Assembly (NCBI GenBank): GCA_018609965.1
Contig: JAHENP010000129.1
Location: 1 to 7,753 of the forward strand
DNA from: Haloferacaceae archaeon
GTDB taxonomy: Archaea > Halobacteriota > Halobacteria > Halobacteriales > Haloferacaceae
Length of the DNA stretch: 7,753 nucleotides
Reading direction: 5' to 3'
The translations under genes and the position numbers were made by a program. The notes under the pieces are model-generated. The model did not search any database, had not been told where the DNA came from, and was given only the letters and a program-made list of their open reading frames with translations. This document shows positions 1-5,140 of the stretch, piece after piece (position 1 is the stretch's first letter; each line of letters begins with the position of its first letter).

Positions 1-648
1 CCGCCCCGAGGAGTGTCAGACGGTTCGCCGGAGCCGGCTGTCGACGGCTCGTCGGCTGTCGTGCCGCCGACCGACCGGTCAGGAACCGACCCTCGAACCA
101 CGGCGACGGCACTCACGACAGTCGTGAACGAGGTTCGCGAACTGGAACGGGCGTTGGACGACAGTGAGACGAACGACCGCGTGCGGCTCGACGAGCTACT
201 CCACGACGCTGTGGACGACGAGACGAGCGTGAACAGTACGACCGATACGACCGTTGCTGGAACGGACGCGCCGCTCGTCCAGGCGACAGTCGGGACGCTG
301 TGTGAGGCTGACACCGAGACGACTGTGGAGACGAACACAACAGACGACGAGGTGTCGATCACAGTCAGTGGCGACCCTCCGACCGACCACACGGCCGGCC
401 TGGCGGCGGTCACGCTCGCCCGGATCGTCGCGGACACACTCGGCGGGACGGTCGAAACTGCTGTGCCAGGCGGTGCGGTCCCCGACACCAGCACAGTCCC
501 CAACAACGACGCGGTCTCCGACAACGACGCGGTTCCCGACAGCGGCGTGGCAAGCTCCGAGACAGCCTGGCGTGTCGTGGTCACCGTTCCGGTGGAGGGC
601 GGAACGATCGCCGTCCCACCGCAACAGCCCGAGGGGAGAGCGTGGTGA
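1..648 (+). CDS. Degenerate histidine-kinase-like (GHKL) protein, probably 5'-truncated by the window edge
   Basis: The frame is open from base 1. The first start codon in view is GTG at 13 (211 residues), but the GAGGA before it touches the GTG and is too close to be a ribosome site, so the true start may lie outside the window. Numbering from that GTG, residues 36-70 (RELERAL, then RLDELLHDAVDD) resemble the linker between the HisKA and HATPase domains of haloarchaeal sensor kinases. Residues 86-150 resemble a worn HATPase fold: a helix where the N box should be, a strand ending VSGDPP in place of the G1 box, then GLAAVTLARIVADTLGGTVE like the G2 helix. The N-box Asn and the Gly-rich ATP-lid motifs are missing, and no phospho-His box is visible. 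I infer a non-catalytic kinase relative or the end of a diverged kinase. Residues 155-180 are a low-complexity repeat. The gene overlaps the next kinase gene, which suggests co-translation. Assignment to the kinase superfamily is tentative. Confidence 0.55.
   Translation, partial: PPRGVSDGSPEPAVDGSSAVVPPTDRSGTDPRTTATALTTVVNEVRELERALDDSETNDRVRLDELLHDAVDDETSVNSTTDTTVAGTDAPLVQATVGTLCEADTETTVETNTTDDEVSITVSGDPPTDHTAGLAAVTLARIVADTLGGTVETAVPGGAVPDTSTVPNNDAVSDNDAVPDSGVASSETAWRVVVTVPVEGGTIAVPPQQPEGRAW
485..556 (+). repeat. Imperfect 18-bp tandem repeat inside the GHKL-like gene
   Basis: Two near-identical 18-base units lie at 503-520 (acaacgacgcggtctccg) and 521-538 (acaacgacgcggttcccg), differing at two positions. 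They are flanked by decayed copies at 485-502 and 539-556. The unit is a multiple of three, so it keeps the frame and encodes repeated Asn/Asp-Asp-Ala-Val-Ser/Pro-Asp. It looks like a slippage-expanded acidic spacer. Confidence 0.7.
635..638 (+). promoter_or_regulatory. Ribosome binding site deciding the kinase start
   Basis: GGAG sits in a purine-rich stretch (GAGGGGAG, 631-638). It is 3 nt from the GTG at 642 and 6 nt from the GTG at 645. The second spacing is the more usual one. Starting at 645 also gives a GTGA stop/start overlap with the upstream gene. The kinase may therefore begin at 645 rather than 642. Confidence 0.45.
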
Positions 649-2309
649 CACCGACGGTGGCGGTCGACCTGGCCGCCGCGGGCACCCTCCTCGCCGTCGG
701 CGTGTGGACGCTGTGGCGTCAATCGGTGCCGGGTGCTGTCGCGCTGGGAGTCGTTATGCTCGCCGCGGCGTTGTTCCCGGCGGCCGCTGCCGTGACACAG
801 CTGTGGTCAGCCGGGGCCGCGGTGAGTCTGCACGCGGTGTTCTCGTGGCGGACGGTGCCATCGTTCTGGCTCGCGTTCGCGGCCGCGTACACTGGCCGGG
901 GGCCGCAGTTCGGAACCGGGCTCGCGGCGGTTGCGGCAGTCGTCGCCGTCGCGTGGCAGCTCCCGGCCGTTCTCTGGACGGTGACGGAACGGTGGTCGTG
1001 GTTCCTCGAACTCGGGTGGCTGCTGTTGGTTGCCACTGCCGTCTACGCCGAACTGTTGCTCGTCAGAGCCGGTGCCGCCGGCGACCTGCCGGCACGCCAG
1101 ACGGCCGGACTGCTCGTCTTCGGCGCGGCAGTCACCGCGTCGCTGGGAGCCGCACTCCCGACGAGTGGCTCCGGGCCAACCCTGTCGGTCGTCCGGACGG
1201 TTGTCGCCGTGATCGCCGTTGGCGGGATCTGTGTCGCGGTCGCCGACGGCGCACTGCGACGGGCGCCCGGTGCAGACCGACTCGCTCGCGAACGACTGTT
1301 AGAGTCGATGCGGGAGGCGGCGGTGGTGACGGACCGCGAGGGCCGACTCGCGGACGCCAACGCGGCCGCCCGCGACGCGTTCGGGGTGGAGCCGACGGCG
1401 TTCGGGCGCTCCGTCGAGTCGGTGTTCGACGCCACACTTCCGGAGCCGGACGGCGCGGGGCGAGAGACGCTCACCATCGAGACCACGGACGGCCGCCGCA
1501 CGTTCGTCGTCTCGGCAGACCGTGTCACCGACGACGGCGGCGAGTCGGTCGGACGAATCTACCTCTTTCGCGACGTGACGGAACGACTGACCGACAAACG
1601 TCGGTTAGACGTGCTCGGGCGGGTGCTCAGACACAACCTCCGGAACGATCTGGATGCGACGCGCGCGTTCGCCGAGCGGCTCGCGACAGCGCCGGACGAC
1701 GACGCGGCCCGGCGGCGGCTCCACGATCTGGCGAGGAAGCTAGCCGACACGGGCGAGACCGTCGCGGAGATGGAACGACTGTTCGCCGGCCAGCCCAGCC
1801 GGGAGTCGGTTGACCCCAGTGCCGTCGCCGAGCGCGTCGCGGCCGCGTGTGAACCGGGCGACACCGCGCGAAAGGCCGACGGCGGCGACACCGTCCGGGA
1901 GAGCGACCAGACGGCGGCGGCCGACACGAGTGCCACGCAGGTGACGGTCACGACACGGACGAGCGGCACCGCCGAGACCGATCCGGAACTCCTCCGAGCG
2001 GCGCTCGTGGAACTCGTCGACAACGGATTGACACACGCGACGGCCGCGCGGCCGACAGTCGAGGTGGTGGTCGACGCGGACGGACAGACGGAGATCGCGG
2101 TGCGGGACGGCGAGCCGGCGATTCCGGCGCGCGAACGCGAGATTCTCGTCGAGGGGGAGGAGCCGCTCCGACACGGGAGCGGGCTGGGGCTGTGGTTCGT
2201 CGCGTTGGCCGTCCGGCGACTCGGCGGCGACTTGCGGTTCGCACAGCGAGCCGACGGCGGCAACGTCGTCACGATCACCCTGCCGGATCGGGACGGAGGC
2301 GGGCAGTGA
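642..2309 (+). CDS. Membrane sensor histidine kinase (7TM-PAS-HisKA-HATPase)
   Basis: This is a sensor kinase expected to autophosphorylate on His and pass the phosphate to a response regulator; none is in the window. Residues 5-202 hold about seven hydrophobic segments (near 7-24, 31-52, 58-83, 91-112, 119-142, 153-173, 182-202), matching the N-terminal 7TM sensor region of archaeal kinases. A PAS domain follows at about 215-315 (AAVVTDREGRLADANAAA; ends IYLFRDVTERL). The HisKA H box is VLRHNLRNDL, with His331 the predicted phospho-acceptor. In the HATPase domain the N box is ELVDNGLTHA (Asn461) and G2 is HGSGLGLWFV, both intact. The G1 box reads VRDGEPAIP: Asp489 is kept but both usual glycines are changed. 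A Thr/Asp/Gly-rich stretch at about 404-445 separates HisKA from HATPase and looks like an insertion. The start may be 642 or 645. It overlaps the upstream kinase-like gene, and the ligand or stimulus cannot be predicted. Confidence 0.9.
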   Translation: MVTPTVAVDLAAAGTLLAVGVWTLWRQSVPGAVALGVVMLAAALFPAAAAVTQLWSAGAAVSLHAVFSWRTVPSFWLAFAAAYTGRGPQFGTGLAAVAAVVAVAWQLPAVLWTVTERWSWFLELGWLLLVATAVYAELLLVRAGAAGDLPARQTAGLLVFGAAVTASLGAALPTSGSGPTLSVVRTVVAVIAVGGICVAVADGALRRAPGADRLARERLLESMREAAVVTDREGRLADANAAARDAFGVEPTAFGRSVESVFDATLPEPDGAGRETLTIETTDGRRTFVVSADRVTDDGGESVGRIYLFRDVTERLTDKRRLDVLGRVLRHNLRNDLDATRAFAERLATAPDDDAARRRLHDLARKLADTGETVAEMERLFAGQPSRESVDPSAVAERVAAACEPGDTARKADGGDTVRESDQTAAADTSATQVTVTTRTSGTAETDPELLRAALVELVDNGLTHATAARPTVEVVVDADGQTEIAVRDGEPAIPAREREILVEGEEPLRHGSGLGLWFVALAVRRLGGDLRFAQRADGGNVVTITLPDRDGGGQ

Positions 2310-2349
2310 CCGACCGCCACAGACCGCAAGCGTCAGTTTCCCGACGACC

Positions 2350-2354
2350 GAGGA
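2350..2354 (+). promoter_or_regulatory. Ribosome binding site of the dehydrogenase gene
   Basis: GAGGA lies 6 nt before the GTG at 2361 and supports that start. The 51-base gap after the kinase gene has no convincing TATA box, so read-through from the kinase operon is plausible. Confidence 0.5.
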
Positions 2355-2360
2355 ACCGCT

Positions 2361-3149
2361 GTGACAGGACACACCGACACGGACGAGACGAGCGTCGGCA
2401 GCGACACCGACACGGACGCGCCGGTCGCGGTGATCACGGGCGCGAGCCGCGGGATCGGTGCCGCGACGGCCCGGCGGCTCGCGGACGCGGGCTACACCGT
2501 CGTCTTGGCCGCTCGGACGGCCGGAGAGCTGTTGACCGTCGCCGACGAGATCGCGACGGAGTACGGCGTCGAGACACACGCGGTGCCGACGGACGTGACC
2601 GACCCCGACGCGGTACAGGCGCTCGTGGAGGCGGCCCGCGAACGCTACGAACGGGTGGACGCCGCCGTGGTCAACGCCGGCGTCGGCGAACCACGGAACG
2701 TCCCGTTGGAGGAGCTCTCACTGGAGACGTACGACACGGTCACGGGAACGAACGTCCACGGCGCGTTCTACACCGCGCGGGCGGCACTCCCCGCGCTCCG
2801 GGAGACCGAGGGGAGTCTCGTCTTCGTCGGGAGCTACCTCGGGAAGTACCCCAGCACGAAGACGCCGGTGTACGCCGCCTCGAAGTGGTGGCTCCGCGGG
2901 TTCGCCCACTCTGTCGCGGGCCGCGCCGGTCAGGCGGGCGTCGCGGTGTCGTTGGTCAACCCCTCCGGTGTGGATACGTCGTTCGGCCGCGACACGCGCG
3001 GGGAGACGAACGCCGAGCGGCTAGACTCCAGCGAGGTGGTGTCTGCTGAGGACGTTGCGGAGTCGATCTACACCTGTGTGCGCCAGGAGTCGCCGGGGAC
3101 GGTTGCGGAGTTGGATCTGTTCCGACAGGACATTCACGAGAAGTTCTGA
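2361..3149 (+). CDS. Short-chain dehydrogenase/reductase (SDR family oxidoreductase)
   Basis: This is a cytoplasmic NAD(P)-dependent oxidoreductase of the classical SDR type, 262 residues against the usual 250 or so. The Rossmann cofactor motif is TGASRGIG at 26-33. Arg30 and Arg52 (just after strand 2, LAARTA) suggest a preference for NADP(H). TDVT at 77-80 (Asp78) would contact the adenine ring, and NAG at 105-107 is present. The catalytic set looks complete: Asn131 (TGTNVHG), Ser158 (VFVGSYLG), and Tyr171 with Lys175 (YAASK). The usual PG motif after strand 6 reads NPSGVDTSF, a common variant. The first 20 residues are an acidic Thr/Asp tail ahead of the fold, partly built from a duplicated 15-bp sequence. 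The substrate cannot be told from sequence. The gene has typical high-GC haloarchaeal composition and no obvious functional tie to its neighbours. Confidence 0.92.
   Translation: MTGHTDTDETSVGSDTDTDAPVAVITGASRGIGAATARRLADAGYTVVLAARTAGELLTVADEIATEYGVETHAVPTDVTDPDAVQALVEAARERYERVDAAVVNAGVGEPRNVPLEELSLETYDTVTGTNVHGAFYTARAALPALRETEGSLVFVGSYLGKYPSTKTPVYAASKWWLRGFAHSVAGRAGQAGVAVSLVNPSGVDTSFGRDTRGETNAERLDSSEVVSAEDVAESIYTCVRQESPGTVAELDLFRQDIHEKF
2371..2418 (+). repeat. 15-bp exact direct repeat in the 5' end of the SDR gene
   Basis: ACACCGACACGGACG occurs at 2371-2385 and again at 2404-2418. The copies start 33 bases apart, so they are in frame, and both encode the Thr-Asp-Thr-Asp core of the acidic N-terminal tail. 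The repeat probably reflects local duplication in a disordered segment. Confidence 0.7.
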
Positions 3150-3180
3150 GAGACTGTCGGTGGCTCGTTGCAACTGAAGA

Positions 3181-3188
3181 TTCTTGTA
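3181..3188 (+). promoter_or_regulatory. Weak TATA-like element before the ATPase gene
   Basis: TTCTTGTA is centred about 27 bases upstream of the GTG at 3211, the distance expected for a leaderless haloarchaeal transcript. No Shine-Dalgarno sequence precedes that GTG, which fits leaderless translation. The match to a TATA consensus is poor. Confidence 0.25.
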
Positions 3189-3197
3189 CCGTGGCGA

Positions 3198-3208
3198 GTC
3201 ACTGTGAC
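3198..3208 (+). promoter_or_regulatory. Perfect 11-base palindrome, possible operator
   Basis: GTCAC-T-GTGAC has two perfect 5-base arms around one central base and ends 2 bases before the ATPase start codon. A repressor bound here would cover the transcription start of a leaderless mRNA. The position is suggestive, but an 11-base palindrome can arise by chance. Confidence 0.3.
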
Positions 3209-3210
3209 GT

Positions 3211-4422
3211 GTGAACGTTGAGAGCCTCCACGTCGAGAACTTCAAGAGCATCCGAGAGGTCGATGTGGAGTTTTCGGACCTGAACGTGTTCGTTGGGCGG
3301 AACGCGGCCGGGAAGTCGAATCTGTTCGAGGTGTTTCAGTTTCTGCGGGACGGGAAAAATGAGGGGCTGGCAGATGCTGTTCAGTTACAGGGCGGTGTTG
3401 AATATCTACAAAACAAGCGTATACAGACCGAAAAGAGATTGTTAATCGAAATTGACTTTTCGCCTGATGAAAATTTCTGTAGGGAAGAAACGGCGGACGG
3501 TGAAACGTGGGAGAGTCGAACTGAAGACAGAAATGTTAGCATTGAACTGAACTTTGATAGAGAAGCCTACGGTGTGGTACGAGACGACTACACAAAAGCG
3601 GTGGTGGGTCATCAAATTGGATCAGGCGGAGGCCAGAAGTCAGCCCGCAGTGCAGAGGTGACGAGCAACCTGTTCGAAAGGCCACATACGCTCACTGACT
3701 TTTTCGGGAATGAAAACCTCAGTCGGAAGTTCTACGAAAATTTTGAAGATGGCTCAGGTTGGATTGCAGAGAGCATCGTCTTCGAGGCTCCAGAGTTCGG
3801 TGCAACCTTCGACATCAGACCGAAAGAGATCACTAGTGAGTCGACACTCAAAGGCAGAACAGACCTCCAGCCGGACGGCTCCAACCTCGCACTCGTCATC
3901 AAGAAACTCCTCGAAGACGACGACCAGAAACAGAAGTTCCTCAGTCTCGTCTCGGACGTGTTGCCGTTCGTCTCAGATACGAAAGTCGAGGCGATGCCCG
4001 ACCAGTCGTTGTTCCTCGAGATTCTCGAAGAGTTCGAACCCGGACAGGACCAGTACATCCCCGCAGAGATGCTCTCGGACGGGACCCTCCGCGTGCTCGC
4101 ACTGATCTACCTCCTGTACTTCAGCGACCACGAGAAGATCTTCATCGAGGAGCCGGGGCGCAACATCCACCCGTCACTGATCGCGAATCTGATGCTGAAG
4201 GTGAAAGACGCCGCCGAGAACACGGACAAGCAGATCTTCCTCACGACGCACAATGTCGAAGTGGTGAAGTACGCGCCGTTGGAGAGTATTCGGCTCGTCT
4301 CGCGCGACGACGACGGATTCACGCAGGTCGAACAGCCCGCGGAGAACGAGCGTGTTCAGCGGTTCCTCGACGAGGGGGTTCGGATGGACGACATGTATAC
4401 GGAGAATCTGCTGGGGGAGTGA
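3211..4422 (+). CDS. OLD/RecF-type ABC ATPase (AAA_21-like), candidate defence ATPase
   Basis: This 403-residue soluble ATPase belongs to the SMC/RecF/OLD branch of the ABC superfamily. The N-terminus MNVESLHVENFKSI is the standard first strand of this group and fixes the start. Walker A is GRNAAGKSN (29-37; Lys35, Ser36). The ABC signature is MLSDGTLRVLAL (287-298). Walker B is IFIEEP (310-315), with Glu314 the likely catalytic base. The switch His is in FLTTHN (His347). No TOPRIM domain follows; the protein stops shortly after the ATPase core, and a separate TOPRIM gene starts 3 bases downstream. Residues about 47-190, inserted between Walker A and the rest of the core, come from DNA of about 48% G+C, while the conserved ends are 55-60%. 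The family includes OLD nucleases and the ATPase subunits of two-gene anti-phage systems such as PARIS. I infer that it senses or loads onto a target and controls the TOPRIM partner. It could alternatively act in DNA repair. Confidence 0.85.
   Translation: MNVESLHVENFKSIREVDVEFSDLNVFVGRNAAGKSNLFEVFQFLRDGKNEGLADAVQLQGGVEYLQNKRIQTEKRLLIEIDFSPDENFCREETADGETWESRTEDRNVSIELNFDREAYGVVRDDYTKAVVGHQIGSGGGQKSARSAEVTSNLFERPHTLTDFFGNENLSRKFYENFEDGSGWIAESIVFEAPEFGATFDIRPKEITSESTLKGRTDLQPDGSNLALVIKKLLEDDDQKQKFLSLVSDVLPFVSDTKVEAMPDQSLFLEILEEFEPGQDQYIPAEMLSDGTLRVLALIYLLYFSDHEKIFIEEPGRNIHPSLIANLMLKVKDAAENTDKQIFLTTHNVEVVKYAPLESIRLVSRDDDGFTQVEQPAENERVQRFLDEGVRMDDMYTENLLGE
4414..4419 (+). promoter_or_regulatory. 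Ribosome binding site of the TOPRIM gene, inside the ATPase gene end
   Basis: GGGGAG lies in the last ATPase codons, 6 nt before the ATG at 4426. It supports this start and indicates that the TOPRIM protein is translated from the same mRNA as the ATPase. Confidence 0.6.
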
Positions 4423-4425
4423 CGG

Positions 4426-4959
4426 ATGGACGATATAGTGTTCCTCGTCGAGGGCCCCGACGACAAGCGGTTCGTCGAAGCAGTGTTGAAGCCGCAAATC
4501 GCCGGGAAGCCGGACATCGTGAAGTACTCACAGAAGAGCACCTCGGACGTGAACAGTCTCGTCAGGGCGTTCGCTGGTGCCTGCCGAGAGCACTACTACG
4601 TCACCGATCTCGACAGAGGGGAGCCGGAACGCGGTAACTGTCAGGACTGTGACGACCGGGAGGCACACGAACAGGATCGGTACGACATTCTTGACCCGTT
4701 CGACGTACTCGTCGCTGTCGACGCAATCGAGGGGTGGCTCCTCGCAGGCGTGTCTGACGCGGTCGCTACCGAGGGAGAAGTCCCTGTTCCGAGAACGACA
4801 GATCACGTTGGCAAAGACGAGTTCGACGATGTGTTCGAGCGAGCGACGTTCAGTCGGAAGGAGTTGTTCGTCGAGAAAATACTCAACGACTACGACTACG
4901 ACCTCGCCCGCGAGCGCAACGACTCCTTCGACTACGTCGCGAGCGCCGTCGACCTGTGA
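4426..4959 (+). CDS. Small TOPRIM-domain protein (OLD-nuclease-like or DUF4276-like), partner of the ATPase
   Basis: The 177-residue protein opens with a TOPRIM first strand, IVFLVEGPDDKRFVEAVL, with Glu9 followed by Asp12-Asp13. The second metal-binding motif is YYVTDLDRG, with Asp61 and Asp63. A later strand and helix, VAVDAIEGWLLAGV (Asp99, Glu102), resembles the EfEAWLL-type motif I associate with DUF4276 proteins, and the C-terminus (LARERNDSFDYV) also fits that group. These acidic residues would bind Mg2+ for nucleic-acid cleavage. CQDC at 72-75 and His81 sit in a charged loop just after the DxD strand and could hold a metal or be incidental. The gene starts 3 bases after the ATPase stop codon, in the order ATPase then TOPRIM that split OLD-like systems use. 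It is shorter than the PARIS TOPRIM subunit as I recall it. Nuclease activity is inferred from the fold; the exact family needs a profile search. Confidence 0.75.
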   Translation: MDDIVFLVEGPDDKRFVEAVLKPQIAGKPDIVKYSQKSTSDVNSLVRAFAGACREHYYVTDLDRGEPERGNCQDCDDREAHEQDRYDILDPFDVLVAVDAIEGWLLAGVSDAVATEGEVPVPRTTDHVGKDEFDDVFERATFSRKELFVEKILNDYDYDLARERNDSFDYVASAVDL

Positions 4960-4976
4960 CGGCGGACATGACACAG

Positions 4977-4988
4977 AACTAAATAGTA
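4977..4988 (+). promoter_or_regulatory. AT-rich TATA-like element after the TOPRIM gene
   Basis: AACTAAATAGTA is the most AT-rich spot of the intergenic region. If it acts as a promoter, transcription would begin about 25-30 bases on, close to the hairpin at 5007, giving a leader of about 130 bases ahead of the lipoprotein gene or a small RNA. Support comes from composition alone. Confidence 0.25.
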
Positions 4989-5006
4989 GAGTACGAAAAG
5001 ATCACC

Positions 5007-5035
5007 CCGAGACTACGTACCACTCCGTAGTTCGG
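5007..5035 (+). other. Imperfect inverted repeat / RNA hairpin in the intergenic region
   Basis: CCGA (5007-5010) pairs with TCGG (5032-5035) and ACTACG (5012-5017) pairs with CGTAGT (5026-5031). One unpaired G lies at 5011, and the loop is 8 bases. The ten pairs form a plausible RNA stem-loop, or a DNA site for a dimeric regulator. No T-run follows, so it does not look like an archaeal terminator. It lies 48 bases after the TOPRIM stop codon and about 105 bases before the lipoprotein start. Confidence 0.5.
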
Positions 5036-5110
5036 CACAGCGTTTAACACTCCGCTCCAACCGCTGGTGTAAATCCACGCACGGAGACGCTTCTGGCCGG
5101 TTCCAGCCGC

Positions 5111-5118
5111 GTTAAACA
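5111..5118 (+). promoter_or_regulatory. Probable TATA box of the transporter operon
   Basis: GTTAAACA is centred about 27 bases upstream of the GTG at 5141, the canonical position for a leaderless haloarchaeal transcript starting at or near the start codon. No Shine-Dalgarno sequence precedes that GTG, which agrees. No purine-rich BRE is seen just upstream. A similar element, GCGTTTAACA, occurs at 5040-5049. Confidence 0.5.
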
Positions 5119-5140
5119 GTCGAAGACCGAGCGAACGAGT

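Noticed and set aside
485..556. A CRISPR-like array
   Set aside because: The units are contiguous, only 18 bases long, in frame within a gene and without spacers, so this is a coding minisatellite.
254..1813. A 519-codon + strand frame overlapping the two kinase genes
   Set aside because: It encodes an Arg/Ser/Pro-rich chain unlike acidic haloarchaeal proteins and runs through the well-supported kinase in another frame, so it is a shadow.
1559..2579. Minus-strand open frames opposite the kinase HATPase region
   Set aside because: The compositions are basic and Ser/Arg-rich, typical of antisense shadows of high-GC coding DNA, with no ribosome site or motif.
2192..3049. A 285-codon + strand frame across the kinase end and the SDR gene
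   Set aside because: It encodes a highly basic Arg/Gly-rich sequence with no motif, while the SDR frame contains all catalytic residues.
3211..4959. Naming the ATPase-TOPRIM pair as PARIS (ariA/ariB)
   Set aside because: The gene order and domains fit, but the TOPRIM protein is small and looks closer to DUF4276 than to the DUF4435 subunit of PARIS. Without a profile search the name would be a guess.
5007..5035. Reading the intergenic hairpin as a transcription terminator
   Set aside because: No T-rich tract follows the stem, and archaeal termination depends mainly on such tracts rather than on hairpins.
3150..5140. Mobile-element boundaries around the ATPase-TOPRIM cassette
   Set aside because: I compared the flanking gaps for terminal inverted repeats, target duplications, a tRNA end or an integrase and saw none, so transfer is argued only from composition.
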